Counted from the stretch's first letter, positions 24,205 to 33,349 are shown. The stretch is DNA of 64,000 nt from Microbacterium sp. NIBRBAC000506063 (GCF_017968845.1 NZ_CP072876.1:2418001-2482000), one strand, 5' to 3'. Translations and numbers: made by a program. Notes: a model not told the origin generated them from the sequence alone.

Positions 24205-24605
24205 GTCCGGTCGAGTACGGTGTGCTGGACACGTCCGTCGTCATCGCTCGAGAGTCTGGTCGTCCGCTGAATCATGAAGCGATCCCACGGAACGTGACGA
24301 TCACGGTCATCACCGAGGCGGAGCTTCGTGCGGGTGTGCTTGCTGCTCCCGACAGCTCCACCCGAGCCAGGCGACTCGACACTCTGCAGCGATTGAGCCG
24401 TATCGATGCGCTTCCGGCGGACTCGCGCGCTGCTGCCGAGTGGGCACGGCTTCGCGCTCATCTCGTGGAGAAGGGGAGACGCCTGAATGTCAACGACCTC
24501 TGGATCGCGGCGATCGCGACAGCGAACGATCTTCCGATCGTCACGCAGGATGCGGTCTTCGAAGCGCTGGAAGATGCGCCCGGAGTGACGGTGATTCGCG
24601 TCTAG
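24198..24605 (+). CDS. VapC-type PIN-domain toxin (ribonuclease)
   Basis: The 135-residue PIN domain has the expected acidic residues: Asp11 in VLDTSV, Glu42 in TEAELRAG, Asp100 in NVNDLWIAA and Asp118 in IVTQDAVFE. These coordinate Mg2+ for endoribonuclease activity in VapC toxins, which typically cut tRNA or rRNA; the actual target is not predictable. It overlaps the antitoxin gene by 7 bp and converges with fadD, overlapping its stop by 4 bp. All four acidic residues are intact, so it is probably active. Confidence 0.9.
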   Translation: MVSPVEYGVLDTSVVIARESGRPLNHEAIPRNVTITVITEAELRAGVLAAPDSSTRARRLDTLQRLSRIDALPADSRAAAEWARLRAHLVEKGRRLNVNDLWIAAIATANDLPIVTQDAVFEALEDAPGVTVIRV

Positions 24606-26302
24606 GCTCCGGTCGTCAGCTCGAGCAGTCGCTCGCGCACCTGGCGACGCAGCACCTTGCCGATGAGCGAGGTCGGCAGCTCGTCGACGACGAAGAGCCG
24701 GCGCGGCACCTTGTAGGGGGTCAGGATGCTGCGGGCGAACTCGCGGATCGCCTCGACGTCGACATCCTCGGCGCCGTCGACCACGACCGCGGCGACGACC
24801 TCCTCGCCGGAGTGCTCGCTCGGGAGGCCCACGACCGCGGCATCCGATACCGAAGGATGCTGGCGCAGGACAGACTCGACCTCCGTGGGGGCGACATTGA
24901 ACCCGCCGGTGATGATCAGCTCCTTGATGCGGTCGACGATGCGCACGAAGCCGGCGTCGTCGATCGTGACGATGTCGCCCGTGCGGAACCAGCCGTCCAT
25001 GAACACGGCCTCGGTCTCCTCGGGCTTGCCATAGTAACCGCCGAACACCTGGGGCCCGCGGACGAGAAGCTCGCCCTCGGCGCCGGGTGCGACATCCGCC
25101 GTCGGGTTCTCCGGGTCGACGACGCGGCACTCGGTGCCCGGCAGCGGAAGGCCGACGGTGCCGGGCACGCGGTTCTCGGCGACGGGGTTGGCCATGAGCA
25201 CGGGAGAGCACTCGCTGAGGCCGTAGCCCTCGACGAGATAGCCGCCCGAGGCCTCCTCGAAGGGCACGACGAGCTCGTGGCGCAGGGCCATCGCACCGGA
25301 GATGGCGACCTCGGTGCCCGCGAGCGATACGCCCTTCTCCTTCGCGGCGGCGAGGAGGCGCTCGGCGATCGGCGGCACGAGGGGAAGGAACGTCGCCGGA
25401 TGCTTCTTCGTGACCTCGAGCACCATGTCGGGATCGAACTTCGGGAAGAGCACGAGGCGCGCGCCCATCGACATCGCGAACGTCAGGCAGAGGGTGAGCC
25501 CGTAGGCGTGGAACATGGGCAGCACCGCGTAGACGACGCAGCCCTTGCCGCGCTGGATCGACGGCACCCAGGCCTGGGCCTGTGCGGCGTTGGCGAGGAG
25601 GTTCCGGTGGGTGAGCGAGGCGCCCTTCGGCGTCCCCGTCGTGCCGGAGGTGTACTGGATGATCGCGAGATCATCCGTGGCGGGCGTCGGATGCGACGCG
25701 GGCAGACGGTCCGCGGAGACGACTGACTCCCAGGAGATCGCGCCGCGCACCTTCGTCGTCAGCGCCTCGCGGGCCTCCCGAGCCTTGGCGACGGGAAGCT
25801 TCAGGGCCAGACGCGTCTTCCACGGCATGGCTCCGGTCACATCCACGGAGATGAGATTTGTGACCGCAAGGTCGGTGGGGAACTCCTGCACGGTCTGGAC
25901 GACCTTGCTCCAGACGATCGCATGCTTCGCCGCGTGGTCCTCGAACTGCTTGCGCAGCTCCCGCGGGGTGTACAGCGGATTGTGCTCGACGACGACGGCA
26001 CCCAGGCGCAGCACGGCGTAGAAGGCGATGATGTGCTGCGGGCAGTTCGGCAGCACGATCGCGACCGGATCGCCGGCGCGCACGCCGAGGTCGCGCAGGC
26101 CCGCGGCGGCGCGGTCGATCGCCTCTTGAAGCTGCGCATAGGTCGTCTCGCGGCCGAAGAACTGCAGGGCCGGAGCCTCCGGGTAGTCGCGGGCGGATGC
26201 GGCGACGATGTCGACCAGCGACCCGGTCACCTCGCCGAGATCGGCGGGAACTCCTTCAGCGTAGCTGGCGATCCACGGGCGGGGCGGGTCGTACGAGGTC
26301 AT
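24602..26302 (-). CDS. fadD: long-chain fatty acid-CoA ligase
   Basis: The gene is intact, 566 residues. AMP-forming adenylate motifs are present: YTSGTTGTPKG (P-loop), VEGYGLSECSPV, GWFRTGDIVTIDDAGFVRIVDRIKELIITGGFNV and the C-terminal lysine region TSLIGKVLRR. The N-terminal linker and length fit FadD-type long-chain acyl-CoA synthetases, which activate fatty acids with ATP and CoA for beta-oxidation or lipid synthesis. It is cytosolic or membrane-associated. It is divergent from the gatCAB operon, whose start lies 72 bp away, and is not part of an evident operon. Confidence 0.92.
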   Translation of the reverse strand: MTSYDPPRPWIASYAEGVPADLGEVTGSLVDIVAASARDYPEAPALQFFGRETTYAQLQEAIDRAAAGLRDLGVRAGDPVAIVLPNCPQHIIAFYAVLRLGAVVVEHNPLYTPRELRKQFEDHAAKHAIVWSKVVQTVQEFPTDLAVTNLISVDVTGAMPWKTRLALKLPVAKAREAREALTTKVRGAISWESVVSADRLPASHPTPATDDLAIIQYTSGTTGTPKGASLTHRNLLANAAQAQAWVPSIQRGKGCVVYAVLPMFHAYGLTLCLTFAMSMGARLVLFPKFDPDMVLEVTKKHPATFLPLVPPIAERLLAAAKEKGVSLAGTEVAISGAMALRHELVVPFEEASGGYLVEGYGLSECSPVLMANPVAENRVPGTVGLPLPGTECRVVDPENPTADVAPGAEGELLVRGPQVFGGYYGKPEETEAVFMDGWFRTGDIVTIDDAGFVRIVDRIKELIITGGFNVAPTEVESVLRQHPSVSDAAVVGLPSEHSGEEVVAAVVVDGAEDVDVEAIREFARSILTPYKVPRRLFVVDELPTSLIGKVLRRQVRERLLELTTGA

Positions 26303-26373
26303 GGGTCCAGCCTAAGACCGCACGGCGGTCGATGACGGCAGGTCGAAGGTCAGGGGCGAACTAGACTGGAGCG

Positions 26374-26672
26374 GTGTCTGAAATCACCCCTGATCTCGTG
26401 CGCCATCTCGGCGTGCTCGCGCGTATCCAGCTCAGCGACGACGAGGTGACCCGTCTCACCGGCCAGCTCGACGTGATCGTCGACAACATCGCGAAGGTGT
26501 CGGAGGTCGCGACCGCCGACGTCGAGGCGACGAGTCACCCGATCCCGCTGCACAACGTCTTCCGTCCCGATGAGGTCGGTACTCCGCTCACGCCGGAGCA
26601 GGCGCTGCAGAACGCACCGGATGCCGCCGACGGCCGCTTCCGCGTCACGGCGATCCTGGGGAGGAGCAGTGA
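26374..26672 (+). CDS. gatC: Asp/Glu-tRNA amidotransferase subunit C (one frameshift at the 3' end)
   Basis: The protein begins [39 protein letters not shown] and ends [11 protein letters not shown] once a missing G near 26663 is restored. That gives a TGA at 26670-26672 and 99 residues, the normal GatC size. GatC bridges GatA and GatB in the heterotrimer that converts misacylated Glu-tRNA(Gln) and Asp-tRNA(Asn). Its stop overlaps the GTG of gatA (GTGA), so translation is coupled. The uncorrected frame reads far into gatA, which is artefactual. Confidence 0.93.
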
Positions 26673-28221
26673 GCGAGATCATCCGCTGGACCGCGGCAGA
26701 ACTGGCAGGCAAGCTCTCCTCCGGCGAAGTGTCGAGCGTCGAGGCGACGCAGGCACACCTGGACCGCATCGCCGCGGTCGACGGCGACGTGCATGCCTTC
26801 CTGCACGTGCACGAGGGCGCGATCGAGGCGGCCGCCGAGATCGATGCACGCCGCGCCGCCGGCGAGGAGCTGGGCGCTCTGGCCGGTGTGCCGCTGGCGA
26901 TCAAGGACGTCCTGGTCACGACCGACCAGCCCACCACGAGCGGCTCGCGCATCCTCGAGGGCTACCGCTCGCCCTACGACGCGACGGTCGTCGCCCGTTC
27001 CCGTGCGGCCGGCCTGGTTCCGCTGGGCAAGACGAACCTCGACGAGTTCGCCATGGGCTCCTCGACCGAGCACTCCGCCTACGGCCCGACGCGCAACCCC
27101 TGGGACCTCGACCGGATTCCCGGCGGCTCCGGCGGAGGCTCCGCAGCAGCGGTCGCGGCCTTCGAGGCGCCGATCGCGCTCGGCTCCGACACCGGCGGAT
27201 CGATCCGCCAGCCCGCGCACGTCACCGGCACCGTCGGCGTGAAGCCGACGTACGGCGGAGTGAGCCGCTACGGGGCGATCGCCCTGGCCTCCAGCCTCGA
27301 CCAGGTGGGCCCGGTCAGTCGTACGGTGCTCGACTCCGGGCTCCTGCACGACGTCATCGGCGGGCACGACCCCCACGACTCGACCTCGCTCACCGATGCC
27401 TGGCCGTCCTTCGCCGAGGCTGCCCGCGAGGGTGCCCGTGGCGATGTCCTCAAGGGTCTCAAGGTCGGCGTCGTCCGCGAGCTGCCGGATTCCGGCTTCC
27501 AGACCGGCGTCGCGGCATCCTTCCGCGAGTCACTGGCGCTGCTCGAGGCGCACGGCGCAGAGATCGTCGAGATCGGCGCCCCGCACTTCGAATACGGCGT
27601 CGCCGCCTACTACCTGATCCTCCCCGCCGAAGCCTCCAGCAACCTGGCGAAGTTCGACTCGGTGCGTTTCGGCCTGCGGGTCACCCCGAGGGCGGCGCGA
27701 CCGTCGAGGACGTCATGTCGGCGACCCGCGAGGCCGGCTTCGGGGACGAGGTCAAGCGCCGCATCATCCTCGGCACCTATGCGCTGTCGGCCGGCTACTA
27801 CGACGCCTACTACGGCAGCGCGCAGAAGGTGCGCACCCTCATCCAGCAGGACTTCGCGAACGCCTTCGCCCAGGTCGACGTCATCGCGACGCCGTCCGCC
27901 CCGACGACGGCCTTCAAAATCGGCGAGAAGATCGACGATCCCCTGCAGATGTACCTCAACGACGTCACGACCATCCCGGCGAACCTCGCCGGCGTCCCCG
28001 GCATCTCGATCCCCTCGGGGCTCGCCGCCGAAGACGGGCTGCCCGTCGGCATCCAATTCCTCGCTCCCGCCCGTGAGGATGCGCGACTGTACCGCGTCGG
28101 CGCGGCGCTGGAAGCGCTGCTGGTGGACTCCTGGGGCGGTCCGATCCTCGACAGGGCGCCGGCCCTTCGACCGGTTGCTGAGCCTGTCGAAGTACGGGGA
28201 CCGATCGGAAGGAACAGCTGA
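26669..28221 (+). CDS. gatA: Asp/Glu-tRNA amidotransferase subunit A (one frameshift)
   Basis: Amidase-signature enzyme of about 517 residues. The catalytic Lys is in [11 protein letters not shown], and the Ser-cisSer-nucleophile run is in [13 protein letters not shown] and [12 protein letters not shown]. It liberates ammonia from glutamine for the GatB reaction. The frame breaks near 27692, where an ACCCCG run needs one more C to connect RVTP to EGGATVEDV. The C-terminus is unusual: after [15 protein letters not shown] the last roughly 20 residues are encoded by a dispersed REP-like sequence (28163-28193). The TGA overlaps the gatB ATG by one base. The start is GTG 26669. Confidence 0.94.
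28163..28193. repeat. REP-like palindrome inside the 3' end of gatA
   Basis: CCCTTCGACCGGTTGCTGAG and the following CCTGTCGAAGT form an inverted repeat with CTTCGAC/GTCGAAG arms. The pattern (GTTG...GTCGAA) resembles the repeats after the thioredoxin gene and after gatB. Here it is translated as the C-terminal residues of GatA. Confidence 0.6.
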
Positions 28222-29740
28222 TGGCGAAGCTCATGGACTACGACAAGGCGCTCGAGCTGTTCGAGCCGGTCCTCGGTTTCGAGGTGCACGTCGAGCTGAA
28301 CACCAGGACGAAGATGTTCTCGGCCGCACCGAACCCGGCCAACGAGGGGTTCCACGGGGCAGAGCCCAACACGCTCGTCGCTCCCGTCGACATGGGTCTT
28401 CCCGGCGCGCTGCCGGTCGTGAACGCGACCGCGATCCGCTCCGCGGTCAGCCTCGGCCTCGCCCTCGGCTGCTCGATCGCCGAATCCAGCCGGTTCGCGC
28501 GGAAGAACTACTTCTACCCTGACCTCGGCAAGAACTACCAGATCTCCCAGTACGACGAGCCGATCGCCTACGAGGGCTCAGTCGAGGTCGAGCTGGAGGA
28601 CGGCACGCTCGTGACTATTCCGATCGAGCGCGCGCACATGGAGGAGGACGCCGGAAAGCTCACCCACATGGGCGGCTCGACCGGCCGCATCCAGGGTGCC
28701 GAGTACTCGCTCGTCGACTACAACCGCGCCGGCGTGCCGCTCATCGAGATCGTCACCAAGCCGATCTTCGGTGCCGAGCACCGTGCCCCCGAGGTCGCCA
28801 AGGCCTACGTCGCGACGATCCGCGACATCGTCCGCGGCCTGGGCATCTCCGAGGCGCGACTCGAGCGCGGCAACCTCCGCTGCGACGCGAACGTCTCGCT
28901 CCGCCCCGCGGGCAGGAGAAGCTCGGCACCCGCACCGAGACCAAGAACGTCAATTCGATGCGCTCGGTCGAGCGCGCCGTCCGCTACGAGATCCAGCGCC
29001 AGGCGCAGATCCTCGCCGACGGCGGCACGATCACGCAGGAGACCCGGCACTGGCACGAAGACACCGGCACGACGTCGCCGGGTCGTCCGAAGTCGGATGC
29101 CGACGATTACCGCTATTTCCCCGAGCCCGACCTTCTTCCGGTCCAGCCCTCGGCCGAGCTGATCGAGGAACTGCGCGCCGCACTTCCGGAGCAGCCCGTC
29201 GCGCGCCGCCGCCGACTGAAGGCCGACTGGGGCTTCACCGACCTGGAGTTCCAGGACGTCCGCAACGGGGGCCTGATCGACGTCGTCGAGGCGACGATCG
29301 CTGCCGGAGCGGCCCCCGCGGCCGCGCGCAAGTGGTGGACGGGTGAGATCACCCGCGTCGCCAACGCGCAGGAGCGCGATGCCGAAGGGCTCGTGAGCCC
29401 GGAGAACGTCGCCGCCCTGCAGAAGCTCATCGACGAGGGCACGCTCACCGACAAGCTCGCCCGACAGGTGCTCGAGGGCGTCATCGCGGGTGAGGGAACC
29501 CCGCAGGAGGTCGTGGACGCGCGCGGCCTCGCGGTGGTCTCCGACGACGGCGCGCTCATCTCCGCGATCGACGAGGCCCTGGCCGCCCAGCCCGACGTCA
29601 TGGAGAAGATCCGTGACGGCAAGGTGCAGGCCGCAGGCGCGATCATCGGCGCGGTGATGAAGGCGATGAAGGGGCAGGCGGATGCCGCGCGCGTGCGCGA
29701 GTTGATCCTTGACGCGGCGCGGGGCAATGCGCAGCGTTGA
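28221..29740 (+). CDS. gatB: Asp/Glu-tRNA amidotransferase subunit B (one frameshift)
   Basis: After restoring one G near 28913 the protein is 506 residues. GatB hallmarks include [95 protein letters not shown] and the tail domain ending [15 protein letters not shown]. It carries out the kinase and transamidation half of the GatCAB reaction on tRNA. It is the third gene of the gatCAB operon. Its TGA stop (29738-29740) is the first triplet of the following repeat element, as also seen at 6125. Confidence 0.95.
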
Positions 29741-29792
29741 CGCGTGACGGGTCAAGGTTGAGCAGTCGCCGTAGGCGACGTGTCGAAGCCTC
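29738..29792. repeat. REP-like element starting at the gatB stop codon
   Basis: It begins TGACGCGTGACGGGTCAA, nearly identical to the element starting at 6125. It then has GTTGAGC, a TCGCC-GTA-GGCGA hairpin and GTCGAAGCC. Relative to the 6125 copy the middle hairpin is missing. Confidence 0.65.
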
Positions 29793-29872
29793 AGAGCGCG
29801 CCGCGCAGTAGCGCGTCATCCGACCGCCGCAGTTGTCGCCGGGCCTTGTCGCGACGCCCGTCGCCAAACCCT

Positions 29873-29992
29873 GCCGGTCTCAGAAAACGCGGGTCGTCTG
29901 GTGCGGATGTCGCGATTTCTGAGACCGGCAGTATCGGCGGTCTCAGAAGATGCGGGTCGCAGACACCGGATGCCGCAACAACTGAGACCGGC
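29873..29992. repeat. two tandem palindromic elements (about 57 bp each) upstream of dinB
   Basis: Unit 1 (29873-29929) is bounded by GCCGGTCTCAGAAA and its exact reverse complement TTTCTGAGACCGGC. Unit 2 (29937-29992) is bounded by GCGGTCTCAG and CTGAGACCGGC and shares the internal GCGGGTCG core. Unit 2 ends 12 bases before the dinB start, so the elements occupy its promoter region. The bases between 29793 and 29872 show nothing else recognisable. Confidence 0.8.
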
Positions 29993-30004
29993 GACAATGG
30001 ATGC

Positions 30005-31261
30005 ATGGGTCGTGGCGATGGTTCGGGGCGTCTCGTCTCGCCCGCGGGCGCGGACGATACGGGCACCCGCATCCTCCACGTCGACATGGACGCGTTCTAT
30101 GCCGCCGTGGCGGTGCTCGACGACCCCTCACTGAAGGGGCTCCCTCTGATCATCGGCGCGCCCGAGAGCCGTTCGGTCGTCTCCAGCGCCTCCTACGAGG
30201 CCCGACGATTCGGGGTGCGCTCGGCGATGCCGGTCGCTCAGGCGCAGCGGCTGTGCCCGCAGGCCGTGTTCGTGCGGCCCGACTTCTCGCGCTATCAGGA
30301 GGTATCGCGCCAGGTGATGGAGGTTTTCGAGTCCATCACCCCGCTGGTCGAGCCCTTGTCCATCGACGAGGCCTTCCTGGATGTGCAGGGCGTGCGCCGG
30401 CTGTGGGGGAGTCCGGGCGAGGTGGCACGGCTGATCCGCACGCGTGTCGCCGAGGAGGTCGGCATCACCTGCAGCGTGGGCGTGGCGGCGACCAAGCACG
30501 TGGCGAAGATGGCCTCGACGCTCGCCAAGCCCGACGGACTGCTGATCGTGCCCGAAGCGCAGACCCTCGCCTTCCTCGGACCTCGCTCGGTGAGGGCGAT
30601 GTGGGGCGTCGGACCGAAGTCCGCCGAGTCACTGGAAGGACGCGGCATCCGCACGATCGCCGACCTCCGCGAAGCGCCCCTGCACGTTCTGGAGCGAGCG
30701 GTGGGGGCGGCAGCGGCCACGCGCCTCGCTGCGCTCTCGCGGGGCCAGGACCCGCGAGACGTCGAGCCGGAACGCGTGGAGAAGAGCGTCGGGCACGAAG
30801 AGACCTTCCACACGGATGTCGCGGACCTCGAGTTCCTGCGCTCCGAACTGCTGCGTCTCGCCGACCGTGTCGCCGCCCGGCTCCGCCGCGCGGAGTGGGA
30901 AGCCGGCACGGTGGCGATCAAGGTGCGCTTCTCCGACTTCACCACCGTGACCCGGTCTCAGGCGCTGCCGGAGCCGAGCGCCGTGGGGCAGCGCATCGGT
31001 GCCGCCGCGCAGACGCTCTTCGCGAGCGTCGATCGACGTGACCCGATCCGCCTCATCGGCGTGCGCGCTGAGAAGCTGCGGGCCGCCGGTGGCGGTGCCC
31101 TCGGGCTGTGGGACGACGACGAGGACTGGCGCAAGGTCGAAAGCGCGCTCGACGATGCCCGCGAGCGCTTCGGCGGCGGCACGGTCACGCGGGCGCGCCA
31201 TCTCGGCCGGGGTGACGGGCGCGGTGCGCCGCAGCATCCGAGGGCGCACGGCGTCGAGTAG
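30005..31261 (+). CDS. dinB: DNA polymerase IV (Y-family)
   Basis: The gene is intact, about 418 residues. Y-family catalytic motifs are ILHVDMDAFYAAVAVLDDP (first acidic cluster) and PLSIDEAFLDVQGV (Asp-Glu pair). SVGVAATKHVAKMASTLAKPDGL, the helix-hairpin-helix MWGVGPKSAESLEGRGI and a C-terminal little-finger domain follow. It performs error-prone translesion synthesis. I chose ATG 30005 because the upstream in-frame extension would run through the palindromic repeats. No actinobacterial SOS box was recognised in the upstream palindromes, which occupy the place of a normal promoter. Confidence 0.93.
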   Translation: MGRGDGSGRLVSPAGADDTGTRILHVDMDAFYAAVAVLDDPSLKGLPLIIGAPESRSVVSSASYEARRFGVRSAMPVAQAQRLCPQAVFVRPDFSRYQEVSRQVMEVFESITPLVEPLSIDEAFLDVQGVRRLWGSPGEVARLIRTRVAEEVGITCSVGVAATKHVAKMASTLAKPDGLLIVPEAQTLAFLGPRSVRAMWGVGPKSAESLEGRGIRTIADLREAPLHVLERAVGAAAATRLAALSRGQDPRDVEPERVEKSVGHEETFHTDVADLEFLRSELLRLADRVAARLRRAEWEAGTVAIKVRFSDFTTVTRSQALPEPSAVGQRIGAAAQTLFASVDRRDPIRLIGVRAEKLRAAGGGALGLWDDDEDWRKVESALDDARERFGGGTVTRARHLGRGDGRGAPQHPRAHGVE

Positions 31262-31299
31262 GCATCGCCACAGCTCCGTGCGTCGACTACCGTGGAGAC

Positions 31300-31616
31300 A
31301 TGCCAAACGTTGCAGTGGAACTCGGTGAGAAGAGCGCGGACTTCGGCGTCAAGAGCGCCTACGGCGAGCCGCAGGTCGTCGACGGGGTGATGTTCACTCC
31401 TGTGGCGCTGACCGTCTCGGGGTTCGGCGGCGGGCAGGCGGAGGGTGCCGACGGTGGCGGCGGGGCGGCCTCGCCATCCCGCTCGGCGTCTACGTGCACC
31501 GCGAGGAAGGGCTCCGCTTCGAGCCCAACTGGGTCACGTTCATCGCCGTCTCGGTGCCGTTCGTGTGTGTCGCGGGCCGTGCGATCGCCCGCATCATCCG
31601 TGCCCTCAAGAAGTGA
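31300..31616 (+). CDS. GerW/YtfJ-family small membrane-anchored protein (one frameshift)
   Basis: The protein opens MPNVAVELGEKSADFGVKSAYGEPQVVDGVMFTPVALTVSGFGGG, the GerW (sporulation protein YtfJ) pattern with a glycine-rich stretch. It then continues in another frame as IPLGVYVHREEGLRFEPNWVTFIAVSVPFVCVAG. One missing base near 31468 joins the halves into 105 residues. The C-terminal 20-residue hydrophobic segment followed by RAIARIIRALKK looks like a membrane anchor. The organism is not a spore former, so the sporulation name is only a family label. It overlaps the start of the downstream kinase gene by 4 bp. Confidence 0.72.
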
Positions 31617-32184
31617 CGACGATCCGGTCGCACGCGCTCTCGACGCTGCGGCCGGGCAGGTCACTGCGGCTGTCGCGGCCGTTCTCGCGGCCAACCCGGT
31701 GGTCCTCATCGACGGACGCAGCGGTGCCGGCAAGACGAGTCTCGCGCGCCTGGTGGCGACGCGCTGGCCGCTGGCAGGGCGGGTTCAGCTGATCGCGCTC
31801 GACTCGATCTATCCGGGCTGGGACGGCCTCGAGGCAGGCGTCGAGACGGCACGGGCGGAGATCCTGAAGCCGCACGGTCGCGGACTCATCGGCACCTGGC
31901 AGCGCTGGGACTGGGAACGGGCCGCCCCGGCGGAGAGCCATGCCGTCGATCCGGCGCTGGGAGTGATCCTGGAGGGGTGCGGGGTGCTCACTCCGCAGAC
32001 CGCGCGTCTGGCCGATGTGCGAGTCTGGGTCGAGTCTCCGGATGCCGCGAGGAAGGCACGCGCGCTCGCGCGCGACGGCGACACGTTCCGTCCGCACTGG
32101 GATCGATGGGCGGCGCAGGAGGAGCGGCACATCGAACGTGACGCCCCGCAGCAGCTCGCGGACCTGATCGTCCGAGTGCCCTAG
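31613..32184 (+). CDS. P-loop nucleoside/uridine kinase-like ATP-binding protein
   Basis: The product has a clear Walker A (VVLIDGRSGAGKTSLARLVA) and downstream QLIALDSIYPGWDGLEAG, HGRGLIGTWQRWDWER and VILEGCGVLTPQTA. This is the arrangement of uridine-kinase-like small P-loop kinases. The frame contains no good start; GTG 31613, overlapping the GerW-like stop (GTGA), becomes the start if one base was lost around 31620, giving 190 residues. The substrate is unknown. The stop overlaps that of the convergent DUF2017 gene. Confidence 0.75.
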
Positions 32185-32677
32185 ACGCCCGTGCCCTCGT
32201 CGTCCTGCGTCGCGGTGATGAGGCCGTCCAGGCGGTACCCGAGCCAGTCGTACACGGCGTACCGGGGATCTTCCGGATCATGGTCGTCATCGGCGTCGAT
32301 GCCGAGCCGCGACGCCATGACGAGTCGCATGGCCGACAGCGTGCGCAGCCAGGCATCGAGGTCGGCATCCGGGATCACGACGTCCAGCGGCGCAGTGGCG
32401 TCGTCCTCGTTCTCCAGGGGAGCGGTGAACGCTTCGAGTGCGGTGCGGACCACCGCCGCGTCGCGTTCTCGGCGATCCAGCAGCTCGGCCTGAGTGCTCT
32501 CGGCGAAGGCCGCCGAGGCATCCGGGTCTTCGGGATAGGCATCGGGAACGAGGCGCGATACGGCCGGGTCCTCGGCGGGATGCGACGAGGCGATGAGGCC
32601 GCGGAACTCGTCCACGAGGTGGGCCAGGTGCGTGCCCTCGATCCGGGCGAGGGGAGCAGGGTTATGCGATCGGTCAT
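32181..32677 (-). CDS. DUF2017 family protein (one frameshift)
   Basis: About 165 residues after restoring one C near 32650: it starts MTDRITLLP and continues LARIEGTHLAHLVDEFRGLIAS. It ends with the typical WLRTLSAMRLVMASRLGI...YAVYDWLGYRLDGLITA pattern of DUF2017, an acidic cytosolic family of unknown function. The family almost always follows clpS in actinobacteria. Here its ATG overlaps the clpS stop (ATGA), which suggests a role connected to ClpS/Clp proteolysis. Confidence 0.85.
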
Positions 32678-32970
32678 TGCGGTGCCTTTCGAATGGTCGC
32701 CCAGAGGCCGTAGTCGTGCATGGCCTGCGCGTGGACTTCCATGGTCTCCCGGGGTCCTGTCGCGACGATGGCGTGGCCTTCGTGGTGCACCTGGAGCATG
32801 AGCTGGGTCGCGCGCTCGGCGGTGTATCCGAAGTAGGTGCGGAACACCCGCACGACATAGCTCATGAGGTTGACGGGGTCGTTCCAGACGACCACCTGCC
32901 AGGGCTCCATCGGTGCGGCGACGAGGTCGATCTCCTGGTCGACATCCGGAGTGATCATCGGACCGCTCAT
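32674..32970 (-). CDS. clpS: ATP-dependent Clp protease adaptor ClpS
   Basis: The protein has 98 residues and the ClpS core PWQVVVWNDPVNLMSYVVRVF, containing the N-degron pocket Asn-Asp pair. TERATQLMLQVHHEGHAIV-type and E-MEVHAQAMHDYGLWATI segments follow. It delivers N-degron substrates to ClpA/ClpC. I chose ATG 32970, which overlaps the stop of the upstream metallopeptidase (ATGA); a GTG two codons upstream is possible. It is the middle gene of a three-gene operon (metallopeptidase, clpS, DUF2017). Confidence 0.94.
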   Translation of the reverse strand: MSGPMITPDVDQEIDLVAAPMEPWQVVVWNDPVNLMSYVVRVFRTYFGYTAERATQLMLQVHHEGHAIVATGPRETMEVHAQAMHDYGLWATIRKAPQ

Positions 32971-33314
32971 GCCCACCCCAGCTCATGCAACTGCTCATCG
33001 TCGATCCCGTAAAAGTGGGCGATCTCATGGACGAGCGTCGTGTGCACCTCGTCACGCAGTTCGTCTTCGTCTTCGCAGGCGGCCAGATGCGGTTCACGAT
33101 AGACGATGATTCGATCGGGCAGTTCGCCCATGCCGTAGCCTCCGCGCTCGGTGAGCGCGAGTCCGTCGTAGAGGCCGAACAGGTCGAGAGTACCGTCTTC
33201 GGGGCGGTCTTCCACGACGAAGACGACGTTGTCGAGCCCTTCGACCATCTCGTCGGGCAGCCGATCGAGCTCGTCGACGACGAGCTTCTCGAATGCGGCG
33301 GTGTCCATCTCCAT
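32967..33314 (-). CDS. zincin-like metallopeptidase family protein
   Basis: This 115-residue protein contains TLVHEIAHFYGIDDEQLHELG, the minimal zinc metallopeptidase motif HExxH with a downstream acidic/His-bearing loop. It also has PDRIIVYREPHL, typical of the small MMP-family proteins (DUF1025-like) found next to clpS. There is no signal peptide. The catalytic role is unproven. It starts MEMDTAAFEKLVVDELDRLP and is translationally coupled to clpS by an ATGA overlap. Confidence 0.85.
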   Translation of the reverse strand: MEMDTAAFEKLVVDELDRLPDEMVEGLDNVVFVVEDRPEDGTLDLFGLYDGLALTERGGYGMGELPDRIIVYREPHLAACEDEDELRDEVHTTLVHEIAHFYGIDDEQLHELGWA

Positions 33315-33349
33315 CACCCCCAGCCTATTGCGGGCGGCGACAGGGGCGC

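Noticed and set aside
26374..28221. A long GatC-GatA fusion protein in one frame
   Set aside because: The apparent fusion arises from a missing G near 26663. Restoring it gives the normal GatC end LGEEQ and the usual GTGA overlap with gatA.
29873..29992. LexA/SOS operator for dinB
   Set aside because: The palindromes carry GGTCTCAG/CTGAGACC arms, not the GAAC-N4-GTTC pattern of actinobacterial SOS boxes.
31300..32184. A single 294-residue fusion of the GerW-like protein with the kinase
   Set aside because: The join lies in low-complexity Ser/Arg sequence, while the other frame gives the proper GerW C-terminal segment and a stop. A lost base explains the apparent fusion.
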